A DNA stretch of 64,000 nucleotides from Pontibacter ramchanderi. GTDB lineage: Bacteria; Bacteroidota; Bacteroidia; Cytophagales; Hymenobacteraceae. The notes beneath the pieces were generated by a model that worked only from the letters and a program-made list of their open reading frames with translations, was not told where the DNA came from and ran no database searches. The stretch lies in the NCBI RefSeq assembly GCF_002846395.1, contig NZ_PJMU01000002.1, positions 1,054,001 to 1,118,000 on the forward strand, in the 5' to 3' direction. Each line of letters begins with the position of its first letter. Position 1 is the stretch's first letter. The position numbers were made by a program, and so were the translations under genes. Shown here piece after piece: positions 44,436-53,249 of this stretch.

Positions 44436-44659
44436 TTTAAATTGTTAATTACTGATTGTTAAATTGTTGATGGCATAATTACTAAATTGCTGAAGCAGTT
44501 GTAAACAGATCGTGCTGCCAATCTTACTCAATAGGTATAGCAAAGCAGGTATAAGGAACAGCCAAGCCTGATATTCAAAAATGCCTAGACGCGAAAATTT
44601 TTGTAAGAACAATCAACAATCAACAATCAACCTTTAGCCTAAGCACCCGAAACTGCTAA
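44436..44659. repeat. Spacer with low-complexity inverted flanks (TTGTTGA words)
   Basis: The left flank is built of ATTGTT/AATTGTTGA words (44450-44473, including one copy of a dispersed 16-mer) and the right flank of AACAATCAACAATCAACAATC (44609-44632, given in part). The flanks are near complements, so the spacer could fold into a long imperfect stem. The interior has two AGGTATA words and no open frame. Confidence 0.6.
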
Positions 44660-45883
44660 ATGAACGTCCCTTACCTCATAGCGAAACGATATTTTTTCTC
44701 TAAGAAGAAGAGGAACATCATTAGCCTTATCTCCAATATTGCTATGATCGGGGTAGCGGTGGGCACGGCGGCGCTGATCATTGTGCTGTCGGTGTTCAAC
44801 GGCCTTGAAGACCTCATCCGAACGATCTATACCAGTTTTGACCCTAATCTGAAGATATCGGCTGCGGAGGGCAAGTCTTTCGAAACGGACACGGAGTTCA
44901 TGAACCGGATACGCCGCACACCCGGCGTAGCCTTGGTAACGGAGGTGATCGAAGACAATGCCCTGCTGCGTTACAACGACCGCCAGATGGTGGTGAAGGT
45001 TAAGGGCGTGAGTGAGAACTTCTTTGAGCAGAACAGGATTGGCTCTTCGGTAGTGGAGGGGCACTACAACTTGTACGCCAACGATAATTACTACGCGCTG
45101 CTCGGCCGGGGTGTGCAGTATCAATTGTCCGTCCGGACGAGCAACGAGTTTACGTACATGCAGTTTCTGTACCCACGCAACACCAAGTTCAATCCGCTCA
45201 ACCCCGAGGGATCTTTTAAATCGCTGCAGATAACCCCTGGTGGTGTGTTTGCCATTGAGCGGCAATACGACGACGCCTATGTGTTTGTGCCCATACAGTT
45301 TGCAGAGGAACTGATGGAATATGGCCGGCGCCGCACCGCTATTGAGATAAAAGTTGAGAACGGCTTCCGCATCGAAACAGTGAAACGCTCTTTGCAGAAA
45401 GTGCTTGGTGAGGGTTTTCTGGTACAGAACAGCGATGAGCAGCACACCAGCCTATTGCGGGCCGTGAAAGTGGAGAAGCTTTTCGTGTTCATCACTTTTA
45501 CGTTTATCCTGCTTATAGCCTCGCTCAATATTTTCTTCTCCCTCTCCATGCTGGTGATCGACAAGAAGAAAGACATTGCGGTGCTGGCCTCGATGGGGGC
45601 TACCAAAGAGCAAATCCGGAACATCTTCCTGTTCGAGGGGGCGCTGGTTGCCTTTATCGGAGCTTCGTATGGCCTGTCGTTGGGTATGCTGATTGCTAAC
45701 CTGCAGCAAACGTTCGGCATCGTATCAATGGGGATGGCCACCTCGGTGGTAGACTCGTACCCAGTCAAACTGGAACTGATGGACTTTGTGCTGACAGGTG
45801 CCGCCATTGTCATCATTACCATGCTGGTATCTATCCGGCCTGCCCGCAAAGCCGCGGCCATGTCTGTGCGCGACAACCTGTAA
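44660..45883 (+). CDS. ABC transporter permease, LolC/LolE (FtsX) type
   Basis: A 407-residue inner-membrane protein with an N-terminal transmembrane helix (residues 23-45, ISLISNIAMIGVAVGTAALI). A periplasmic MacB-like core domain (about 50-270) follows, then three C-terminal FtsX transmembrane helices (about 275-400, with IASLNIFFSLSMLVIDKKKDIAVLASMG). This architecture is that of LolC/E, which extracts lipoproteins from the inner membrane. In Bacteroidota one homodimeric permease commonly serves. The ATPase partner is not adjacent. The gene follows the rbfA-methyltransferase pair by 225 bases. Confidence 0.88.
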   Translation: MNVPYLIAKRYFFSKKKRNIISLISNIAMIGVAVGTAALIIVLSVFNGLEDLIRTIYTSFDPNLKISAAEGKSFETDTEFMNRIRRTPGVALVTEVIEDNALLRYNDRQMVVKVKGVSENFFEQNRIGSSVVEGHYNLYANDNYYALLGRGVQYQLSVRTSNEFTYMQFLYPRNTKFNPLNPEGSFKSLQITPGGVFAIERQYDDAYVFVPIQFAEELMEYGRRRTAIEIKVENGFRIETVKRSLQKVLGEGFLVQNSDEQHTSLLRAVKVEKLFVFITFTFILLIASLNIFFSLSMLVIDKKKDIAVLASMGATKEQIRNIFLFEGALVAFIGASYGLSLGMLIANLQQTFGIVSMGMATSVVDSYPVKLELMDFVLTGAAIVIITMLVSIRPARKAAAMSVRDNL

Positions 45884-46329
45884 GGTATAGCCACGGCTCA
45901 TCCCGCTTTCTCTACTCCTACCCAATGCAGCCTCCGGTCAGCTAACCACTGGTGTGTTATACCTGAATACTCAAAACATTTGGATCATAACATGGTTTAG
46001 TGCAGGAACCATAACCTTGCCCTTTGTGTGCCTCCTGAATATGCATAAAGAAAATCAAGCCTATTCCCTGAACTAGCATTATACCTGGAGCGATAACTGG
46101 TTGATCGGAAATGGTAGCGAACTAGCTCAGGATGGTAGAATCAATAGAAGTATTACTTAAACATAGAGTTGGCTCTATATATTGAGATTAAAAGCCTTTA
46201 ATGTACTACAGGCTATCAGGTAACACCCGGAATATAAAAATATTTTGATTGGCGGCGCTAATTTCAAGAGTATTAGGTAGGAAATGAGGAGTTTTAGGGG
46301 TAAATTTGGTGTCCTAATATTGTACCTGC
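45884..46329. other. Gene-free spacer
   Basis: About 445 bases between lolC/E and the SNF2 gene. It starts with an AGGTATAG word. It contains a 17-base tRNA D-arm-like word (46123-46139) and, near its right end, a TAnnTTTG element (TAAATTTG, 46301-46308) that could promote the SNF2 gene. I see no gene, terminator or array. Confidence 0.5.
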
Positions 46330-49263
46330 ATGAAAGTATACACCACACAGCCGTTTCAGGTAATCTACTCGCTGTTTGAGCATGAGTACCTGGGGTACCT
46401 GTTCGAATCTTTTGTGGTGCAGATTAATACCAAGGGACAGCTCACGCTGCAGCACCAGAATATTTCTGCCAAAAACGCCGACGAGTTCTCCGCTCGCCTC
46501 GAAGCCAAAGATTTTAAACTCATCGAACTGATCGACCAGATACAGCAGGATGCTGTGCTGAAGAAGTTTTCGAACAAGAAGCTCTCCCCTGTTGATTTTT
46601 TTCTGAAGGTATACGACCCTGAGAAGGGCGACAAAAACATGCAGGAGGCGATAAGCCACTACATACAGGTGCGAATGAACAAGATTCTGGAAATGCTCCA
46701 GGACCGGCGCACCTTCATCATGGGCAAAGACGGCGACCCGACCTGGAAGGAAATCCAGGTGGCGGACGACAAAGCGACCGTGCGCTTTCACCTGCACCGA
46801 AACGAAGACAATACCCACTACTACCCTACTGTAAGGTACAAAGGCGAGAAGCTTCACTTCCAGTACCGCAATGCAGTGCTCATCTGCTATGAGCCGGCCT
46901 GGCTTATGCTGGATGGGGTGGTATACAGTTTTGAAAGCGGCATCGACGGTAAAAAGCTGCAACCCTTTTTGAACAAAAAGTTCATCCTGATCCCGCGCAC
47001 TGTGGAGGAAAACTACTACCGCAAATTCGTGGCTTCTTTGGTAGAGTCCTTCGACGTGAAACCAAACGGGTTTGAGATAAAACCGCAGCAGCTCAGACCA
47101 AGGCCATACCTTAACTTTTCTGAGATCAAGTCCGCTGATGTGAATGCCCTGCTGAGCAATGGCGGTAGTGAGGCCAGCAAAGTGGATAAGGCTGCCGCAG
47201 CCGATAAAATTCTATTCAATCTGTCCTTCAGGTATGGCGAGCACATGGTGGAGGCACAGGACGCAAAGCGCGTGAGTGTGAGCATGGAGAAAACCGAGGA
47301 CTCCTACATCTTCCATAAGCTCATACGTGATGCCGTGCACGAAAAACAGTATGTAAAAGAGCTGGCCAAGCGCGAATTGGAGGTAAAGAACGGGCAGGCC
47401 GTACTCGATAAGAGTGCCGCCTTCTCCTGGCTCAACAGCAACCTGCAGGCATTGGAGGAGCTTGGCTTCACGGTAGAGCAGTCTGAGAAAAGTGGCAAGA
47501 ACTACTTCCTCGGCGAAATATCCGTGCAGGTAGGTATAACCGAGAACAACGACTGGTTCGACATATACGGTACCGTGCGCTTCGGGGAGTTTGAGATTCC
47601 GTTCATAAAACTCAAGAACCACATCCTGACCCGCAACAACGAGTATGTGCTGCCGAACGGGCAAGTGGCCATTATACCTGAAGAGTGGTTTACGCAATAC
47701 ATTGAGCTTTTTGCCTTCTCGGAGGGTGAGCACCAGCTAACGCTGCGCAAACACCATATGGCGCTGGTCAACGACCTGCAGAACGGCAATCTGGCCCAGG
47801 TGACCATGACGCGAAAACTGGAGAAGCTGCGAGAGTTTGACGCCATAGAAGACAAACCACTTCCGGCAGGCTTCCAGGGCGAACTGCGCCCTTACCAGAA
47901 GGCAGGCTACAACTGGCTGCACTTTGTCAAGGACTTTAAGTTTGGGGGCTGCCTGGCCGATGATATGGGCCTCGGCAAAACGGTGCAGACGCTGGCCATG
48001 CTGCAGCACCGAAAGGAAAACGGAGCCGAGTCGGCCACGTTGCTCGTAATGCCTACCTCCCTTATCTACAACTGGCTGAACGAGGCGCAGAAGTTTACCC
48101 CGGAATTACGCATCCTGACCTATACCGGCACCTACCGCGACAAGAACGTGGAGCAGTTTAAGGATTATGATATCATCCTGACTTCCTACGGCATTGTGCG
48201 CCTGGACACAGAACTGCTCAAAAACTACTACTTCGATTATATCATACTGGATGAGTCGCAGGCCATTAAAAACCCTGACTCCAATACTTCCAAAGCCGTC
48301 CGCTCACTGAAGTCGCGCCACCGCCTGATTCTGACGGGTACGCCGGTGGAGAACAGTACCATGGACCTCTGGTCGCAGATGTCGTTCATCAACCCGGGGC
48401 TGCTGGGCAATCAGCATTTCTTCCGGAAAGAGTTTTTGAAGCCAATTGAGAAGGAGAAGGACGAGCACAAGACGCGCCGGCTGCATGCCCTGATCAAGCC
48501 TTTTATTTTGCGCAGACACAAGTCGCAGGTGGCGCGCGAACTGCCGCCTAAGATTGAGCATACCACCTTCTGTAAAATGACAGAGGAGCAGGAGCACGCC
48601 TACGAGGAGACCAAGTCGTATTACCGCAACAAGATCCTGACCAGCCTGGAGGAAAACGGGCCGGGCAACACGCAGTTTGTGCTCTTGCAGGGCTTGATGA
48701 AACTCCGGCAGATAGCCAACCACCCTTATATGACCGACCCTGGCTACGAAGGCGAGTCGGGTAAGCTGAAGGAGGTGATGCGAATGACGAAGAGCATTGT
48801 AGCCAAAGGGCACAAAGTGCTTATTTTCAGTCAGTTTGTGAAGCACCTGGAGATCATCCGGCAGGCGCTTGATGAAAAGGAAATCACGTATGCCTACCTG
48901 GACGGCAATACAAAGAACCGCCAACAGCAGGTAGAACTGTTTCAAAACGACCCGAGCATACAGGTGTTCCTGATCTCGATGAAAGCCGGAGGCGTTGGCC
49001 TTAACCTGACCGCTGCAGACTACGTGTTCATTCTGGACCCTTGGTGGAACCCGGCCGTGGAAGCGCAGGCTGTAGACAGGGCCCACCGCATCGGGCAACA
49101 GAACAAGGTGTTCACCTACAAGTTCATCACCAAAGACACTGTGGAGGAAAAAATCCTGGCGCTGCAAAACCGCAAGATCCAACTTGTAACCGACCTGATC
49201 AGCACCGACGAAAACATCATCAAAAGCCTGACAAAAGAGGACATTGACAACCTGTTGAGCTAA
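46330..49263 (+). CDS. SNF2-family DEAD/DEAH-box helicase
   Basis: A 977-residue ATP-dependent DNA translocase. The N-terminal 500 residues have no recognised enzymatic motif and include several beta-rich repeats. The SNF2 core follows: motif I DDMGLGKT (544-551), motif II DESQ (about 641-644), LTGTPVENS, then the C-terminal RecA lobe with QFVKHLEIIR, SMKAGGVGLNLT and QAVDRAHRIGQ. This is the bacterial SNF2/HepA-like class of large proteins, with an SWI2/SNF2 role in transcription recycling or repair; which one is not known. It has a TAnnTTTG element about 22 bases upstream. Confidence 0.92.
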   Translation: MKVYTTQPFQVIYSLFEHEYLGYLFESFVVQINTKGQLTLQHQNISAKNADEFSARLEAKDFKLIELIDQIQQDAVLKKFSNKKLSPVDFFLKVYDPEKGDKNMQEAISHYIQVRMNKILEMLQDRRTFIMGKDGDPTWKEIQVADDKATVRFHLHRNEDNTHYYPTVRYKGEKLHFQYRNAVLICYEPAWLMLDGVVYSFESGIDGKKLQPFLNKKFILIPRTVEENYYRKFVASLVESFDVKPNGFEIKPQQLRPRPYLNFSEIKSADVNALLSNGGSEASKVDKAAAADKILFNLSFRYGEHMVEAQDAKRVSVSMEKTEDSYIFHKLIRDAVHEKQYVKELAKRELEVKNGQAVLDKSAAFSWLNSNLQALEELGFTVEQSEKSGKNYFLGEISVQVGITENNDWFDIYGTVRFGEFEIPFIKLKNHILTRNNEYVLPNGQVAIIPEEWFTQYIELFAFSEGEHQLTLRKHHMALVNDLQNGNLAQVTMTRKLEKLREFDAIEDKPLPAGFQGELRPYQKAGYNWLHFVKDFKFGGCLADDMGLGKTVQTLAMLQHRKENGAESATLLVMPTSLIYNWLNEAQKFTPELRILTYTGTYRDKNVEQFKDYDIILTSYGIVRLDTELLKNYYFDYIILDESQAIKNPDSNTSKAVRSLKSRHRLILTGTPVENSTMDLWSQMSFINPGLLGNQHFFRKEFLKPIEKEKDEHKTRRLHALIKPFILRRHKSQVARELPPKIEHTTFCKMTEEQEHAYEETKSYYRNKILTSLEENGPGNTQFVLLQGLMKLRQIANHPYMTDPGYEGESGKLKEVMRMTKSIVAKGHKVLIFSQFVKHLEIIRQALDEKEITYAYLDGNTKNRQQQVELFQNDPSIQVFLISMKAGGVGLNLTAADYVFILDPWWNPAVEAQAVDRAHRIGQQNKVFTYKFITKDTVEEKILALQNRKIQLVTDLISTDENIIKSLTKEDIDNLLS

Positions 49264-49273
49264 GGTTTGAATT

Positions 49274-49292
49274 GTTAAATTGTTGATGGTTG
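49274..49292. repeat. Dispersed repeat, copy 2 (16-19 bases)
   Basis: GTTAAATTGTTGATGG(TTG) lies 10 bases after the SNF2 stop codon. The 16-base core also occurs at 44458-44473 and, inverted, at 57325-57340. The TTG extension is shared with the copy at 57322. Confidence 0.8.
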
Positions 49293-49324
49293 GATTTTTG
49301 ATTTAATGGTAAATGATTTTAACG

Positions 49325-49358
49325 AAGCCGCAGCAGTATGTATGTTGCGGCTTTTTTT
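49325..49358 (+). terminator. SNF2 terminator
   Basis: AAGCCGCA (49325-49332) and TGCGGCTT (49346-49353) form a stem over a 13-base loop, followed by seven T residues. Confidence 0.85.
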
Positions 49359-49473
49359 GTGGGCAGATCGAAGCCAGGTATAACCTTATGGTACTTGTCT
49401 GGTTAAGAGGTATAGCAGTCTTATTGGCAGGTATAGCAAGCAACAAGAGCAGGTGGTTTATTCTAGCATCTTT

Positions 49474-49547
49474 GTCATGCTGTAAGAATCTTGGTTGCAG
49501 GTAGCGTAGGTTCATCTCTCCTCTAACCAAGTTTCTTACAGCATGAC
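49474..49547. repeat. REP-like inverted repeat hairpin
   Basis: A 23-base arm (starts GTCATGCTGTAAG, 49474-49496) and its complement (49525-49547) match with one mismatch across a 28-base loop. There is no T-tract. It resembles the abundant GTCATGCTG-type intergenic repeats of other Bacteroidota. Other copies are not seen in this window. Confidence 0.8.
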
Positions 49548-49636
49548 AGTGAGTTTTGAACAAATCTTTTAGAATGCAAAAAATATGAAAACCAGAGGGT
49601 AACAATCTAACCATCATTATTTTAGCAACTCATAAA

Positions 49637-50077
49637 ATGCGCCTCCATCTCCAAACAACAGTGCAGCAGGACTACCTGAGCGTATTCCACGCTTTTGATG
49701 AGCAGCTGTTCAGAAAGCTGGCACCGCCTTACCCCCGACTGAAGTTGCTGCGCTTTGACGGTAGCGCGCCTGGCGATGTGGTAGCGGTGGAGTTGCAGAC
49801 AGGTATAAGATCCTTTCGTTGGACTAGTCTGATTACAGCGCGTGAGATCACCGACACGGAAGCCTGGTTTGTGGACGAAGGCCAGGAAGTGCCCCCGCCT
49901 CTGCGCAGCTGGCGGCACAAGCACTTGGTCACGCAACACGGCAACGGCGCCGTCATTCACGATATTATCGATTATAGCACCGGGCACAAGGTGTTGGACA
50001 TAATATTATACCCACTGATGCGGGCTACCTTTGGAATGCGCGGTCCTGTTTACAGAAAGGTGTTTCGGAAGGTATAG
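49637..50077 (+). CDS. SRPBCC family protein
   Basis: A 146-residue single-domain protein with the helix-grip pattern of the SRPBCC/START superfamily. It opens with a beta strand and a helix carrying VFHAFDEQLFRKLAPPYP, then strands (DVVAVELQTGIRSFRWTSLIT) and a long C-terminal helix with DYSTGHKVLDIILYPLMRATF. Such proteins bind hydrophobic ligands. A relative is often found near carotenoid genes in Bacteroidota, and crtD and cruF lie 0.8 kb downstream, so a pigment-related ligand is possible but unproven. Its stop converges with the SanA-like gene, one base apart. Confidence 0.75.
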   Translation: MRLHLQTTVQQDYLSVFHAFDEQLFRKLAPPYPRLKLLRFDGSAPGDVVAVELQTGIRSFRWTSLITAREITDTEAWFVDEGQEVPPPLRSWRHKHLVTQHGNGAVIHDIIDYSTGHKVLDIILYPLMRATFGMRGPVYRKVFRKV

Positions 50078-50078
50078 C

Positions 50079-50747
50079 TTAGTAGTGGAGCAGGGCGTTT
50101 GAAGTACCTTGAATGTCGACTGTCTCACCCAGAAATTTAGGCTTCCGGTTTAAGTTCACCTCCATAAATGCATTAACAGTTGCAAGCACCTCTCGCAGAT
50201 AATTGCGACGATATCCCACATAATGCCCTTTATCCGCTATATAACCATAGCTGTCAAGCCCAAGTGATCTGCCGATGTAGATGGCTCTGTCGAGGTGATA
50301 GTTCTGCGAAACAAGCACGGCCCGGTCCACCTTGAAAACCTCCTTTGCGCGGTATAGGGTAGAGTAGGTATCAAAGCCGGCGAAATCCAGGAAAATATCC
50401 TCAGCCCTTACATTCTCTGAAAGGCAATAGTCACGCATCACCTTAAGTTCGTCATAGTTACGGCTGCTGTTGTCTCCTGATAAAAGCAGACGCTGTACCT
50501 TGCCTGCCTTGTACAGCTGTATACCTGCGTCGAGCCTATCCTTCAGGTACTTGCTGGGTTTACCATCGCGAATGCCAGCGCCAAAAATTATACCTGTATA
50601 GCAAATAGGAACGTGCTCGGTCTGCTTATAGGTATACTGGTTAGACTGGCGTTTCACCAAAGTGGTTACCAATATGCCGACCATGACTACTAGAAAACAG
50701 GCGAGAGAAACAACCAGCAGGTACTTCTGCCTAGAAATGAATTTCAT
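50079..50747 (-). CDS. SanA/YdcF-like membrane protein
   Basis: A 222-residue protein with one N-terminal transmembrane helix (9-27) and a DUF218 domain facing the periplasm: GIIFGAGIRDGKPSKYLKDRLD, LLSGDNSSRNYDE, LVSQNYHLDRAIYIG. DUF218/SanA proteins affect envelope permeability and vancomycin resistance at high temperature in E. coli. I start at 50747; an earlier in-frame ATG (50798) adds a segment that breaks the membrane-anchor layout. No partner gene is evident beside it. Confidence 0.88.
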   Translation of the reverse strand: MKFISRQKYLLVVSLACFLVVMVGILVTTLVKRQSNQYTYKQTEHVPICYTGIIFGAGIRDGKPSKYLKDRLDAGIQLYKAGKVQRLLLSGDNSSRNYDELKVMRDYCLSENVRAEDIFLDFAGFDTYSTLYRAKEVFKVDRAVLVSQNYHLDRAIYIGRSLGLDSYGYIADKGHYVGYRRNYLREVLATVNAFMEVNLNRKPKFLGETVDIQGTSNALLHY

Positions 50748-50912
50748 AGTTGAGCAAATTGAAAACATGAGACAGGTATAAGATACATATAAAATCATGA
50801 ATATTTGAAATCCTTCCTATACCTCATTTAAAAGTATAAGAAACAATCTCAAAACCTTTGCCCCACCCTCGCAGTTAAGTGCAGGAAAGAAATAATCTGA
50901 TTACATTCGGGT

Positions 50913-52409
50913 ATGACGAAAGCGGCCATCATCGGTTCAGGTATAGGAGGCATTGCTACGGCCATAAGGCTGGCCGTGAAAGGCTATGATGTGACCGTGT
51001 TCGAGGCCAATGCTTCATTTGGCGGAAAGATGCACCAGTTCGACTTGCAGGGCTATCGCTTCGATGCAGGCCCTTCGCTGTTCACGCTGCCGCACCTCGT
51101 CGACGAACTCTTCACGCTGGCTGGCCGCAACCCTTCCGACTATTTTACCTATACCCGCCTCGACCCGATTACACATTACTTCTGGCCCGACGGCAGTCAC
51201 CTGAAAGCCTATGCCGACGCCGAAAAGTTTGCCACCGAAGCCGAGCAGCAGCTGGGCGTAAGGGCACAGGACGTACAGGAGGTGCTGGCCAAGAGCGCCC
51301 GCCTTTACAAGGGCACGGCAGATACTTTTCTGCATAAGTCGCTGCATCGGCTCGATACCTACCTGAGCACCGATGTGCTCAAGGCGCTGGGTTGCCTGTC
51401 GGACCTGGGGCTGACAACGACCATGCACGATGCCAATGCCAGGCTATTCAAGGATCCGCGTTTTGTGCAGCTGCTCGATCGCTTTGCCACGTACAACGGC
51501 TCTGACCCTTACCAGGCGCCGGGCACGCTCAACCTGATCCCGCACCTGGAGCACAACATCGGCGCTTTTTACCCGAAAGGCGGCATTTACAGCATTGCGG
51601 CCAGTCTGGTGAAGCTGGCCGAAGAGCTGGGCGTGGCGTTCAGGTATAACGAGCGGGTAGAGCGGATTATCACGCATAATGGCAGGGCCACAGGTATAGA
51701 AACCAGCTCGGCCAGGTATAGCGCCGGCGTAGTGGTGAGTAACATGGATGTGGTGCCGACCTACCGCCGTCTGCTGCCTGACCAACCGGCCCCTGAACAG
51801 ACGCTGCAGCAACCACGCTCCAGTTCAGCGTTGATCTACTACTGGGGTATAGCGCGCGAATTTCCGGAGCTGCACCTGCACAACATTTTTTTCAGCCAGG
51901 ACTATCAAAAGGAGTTCGAGCACATTTTCCGGCACAAGTCCATCAGCCCCGACCCGACGGTGTACGTGAACATCACCTCCAAAATGGAAAAGCATGATGC
52001 GCCTGCGGGCTGTGAGAACTGGTTTGTGATGGTAAACGTGCCGCACCACCAGGGCCAGGACTGGGAGCAACTCATCAGCATGACACGCCAGGCAGTGACA
52101 GCAAAGCTGAGCCGCATGCTGCAAACGGATCTGCAACAGGTAATTGCCTGCGAGCAGGTGCTGGACCCGCTGCTGATCGAGCAGCAAACGTCGTCTTACG
52201 CAGGGGCGCTCTATGGCAGCAGCTCCAACAACCGCATGGCGGCCTTTCTGCGGCACCCGAACTTCAGCTCCAAACTCAAAGGGCTCTACTTTTGCGGCGG
52301 CAGTGTGCACCCGGGCGGGGGTATACCGCTGTGTTTGCTTTCTGCCCGTATAGTGGGTAACCTGGTGCCTGTCGTAACATCAGTTAACCGATCAAAACAT
52401 CATGCCTGA
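50913..52409 (+). CDS. crtD: CrtI-type carotenoid desaturase, likely CrtD
   Basis: A 498-residue FAD-dependent desaturase. FAD site GSGIGG (residues 8-13) with E32 after the second strand, then GGKMHQFDLQGYRFDAGPSLFT and the C-terminal FCGGSVHPGGGIPLC motif that closes the flavin pocket. The last motif and the neighbouring CruF gene point to 1'-hydroxycarotenoid 3',4'-desaturase (CrtD) rather than phytoene desaturase CrtI, which is normally next to crtB. CrtD acts in making flexixanthin- or myxol-like pigments. A near-consensus -7 element (TACATTCG) ends three bases before the ATG. Three AGGTATAG copies lie in the second half. Confidence 0.82.
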   Translation: MTKAAIIGSGIGGIATAIRLAVKGYDVTVFEANASFGGKMHQFDLQGYRFDAGPSLFTLPHLVDELFTLAGRNPSDYFTYTRLDPITHYFWPDGSHLKAYADAEKFATEAEQQLGVRAQDVQEVLAKSARLYKGTADTFLHKSLHRLDTYLSTDVLKALGCLSDLGLTTTMHDANARLFKDPRFVQLLDRFATYNGSDPYQAPGTLNLIPHLEHNIGAFYPKGGIYSIAASLVKLAEELGVAFRYNERVERIITHNGRATGIETSSARYSAGVVVSNMDVVPTYRRLLPDQPAPEQTLQQPRSSSALIYYWGIAREFPELHLHNIFFSQDYQKEFEHIFRHKSISPDPTVYVNITSKMEKHDAPAGCENWFVMVNVPHHQGQDWEQLISMTRQAVTAKLSRMLQTDLQQVIACEQVLDPLLIEQQTSSYAGALYGSSSNNRMAAFLRHPNFSSKLKGLYFCGGSVHPGGGIPLCLLSARIVGNLVPVVTSVNRSKHHA

Positions 52410-53085
52410 GACCACACACCCATACCAGCCGGCCATCCCTTTGCAGCAGCGCCTGAAGCCCTATGCTTTCGCAGTAGCTCTGGGAGTATTGGCTATTTTT
52501 CATGCAGTGGGCTTTTGGGGGCTTCTGTTTAGTGGCGAACCCGAGAAGTTTCAGCGGCTTACGCCTATGAACCTGGTCCTCACCAATGTCCTGCTCTTTT
52601 CCTTCCATCGGCGCTGGAACGCAGCTTTCCTGCTTTTCGCAGGGGTAATCGCTTCGGTTGGTTTTTTTGCGGAGGTGCTAGGGGTGCATACTGGCCTAGT
52701 GTTCGGAGATTATGCCTATGGTGAGTCGCTGGGATTGAAGTTGTTGGACGTGCCGCTGCTGATCGGGCTTAACTGGCTGATGCTCGTCTACACCACGGGG
52801 CATTTGGTAAACATGCTGAACCTGCACTGGCTAACTAAAGCATTGCTGGCTGCCCTGTTGATGGTTGGGCTTGATTTCTTTCTGGAGCCGGTGGCCGTCG
52901 CCTTCGACTTCTGGGACTGGAAAGGTGGGGACATCCCCTGGTCAAACTACCTGGGGTGGTTGGTACTGGCATTTCTGTTTCAGATTTATTTCCAGAAAGC
53001 CCCCATTTACAAGCGCAACCGGTTAGCTCCCTATGTATACCTGGTGCAGGCCGTTTTCTTCATAAGTATCTGGGCCTTACTATAA
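52402..53085 (+). CDS. cruF: Carotenoid 1',2'-hydratase, CruF family
   Basis: A 227-residue membrane protein with about six transmembrane helices, of the CruF/DUF422 family. It hydrates the terminal 1',2' double bond of a psi-end carotenoid. Visible family marks are GVHTGLVFGDYAYGESLG, PLLIGLNWLML and DFFLEPVAVAFDFWDWKGGDIPW. It overlaps crtD by 8 bases and is translated with it, so the pair adds a hydroxyl and a double bond to one end of a carotenoid. The cyclase and ketolase genes are not in this window. Confidence 0.85.
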   Translation: MPETTHPYQPAIPLQQRLKPYAFAVALGVLAIFHAVGFWGLLFSGEPEKFQRLTPMNLVLTNVLLFSFHRRWNAAFLLFAGVIASVGFFAEVLGVHTGLVFGDYAYGESLGLKLLDVPLLIGLNWLMLVYTTGHLVNMLNLHWLTKALLAALLMVGLDFFLEPVAVAFDFWDWKGGDIPWSNYLGWLVLAFLFQIYFQKAPIYKRNRLAPYVYLVQAVFFISIWALL

Positions 53086-53112
53086 CCGAGCCTGCCACCG
53101 GCGGTGGAACAG

Positions 53113-53144
53113 TTTGCAGGGTGCAACTTATTGTTTTACATTTG
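53113..53144 (+). promoter_or_regulatory. Consensus promoter of the TetR-like gene
   Basis: TTTG at 53113-53116, an exact 20-base spacer and TACATTTG at 53137-53144. This is the best promoter match in the window for the Bacteroidota primary sigma factor. Transcription near 53151 gives a leader of about 100 bases before the ATG at 53250. Confidence 0.8.
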
Positions 53145-53249
53145 CATGTTTCTGACGAAACTGCAAAAGCAAACTTACAACATACATCAAGCTTATTATT
53201 GCGTATAGTGACTTAACCACTTTTACAGCTTGATGACTTTCCCTGTTCA

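Noticed and set aside
48304..49182. Long minus-strand frame opposite the SNF2 helicase core
   Set aside because: It is the complement of a strongly conserved helicase domain; the sense frame carries all motifs.
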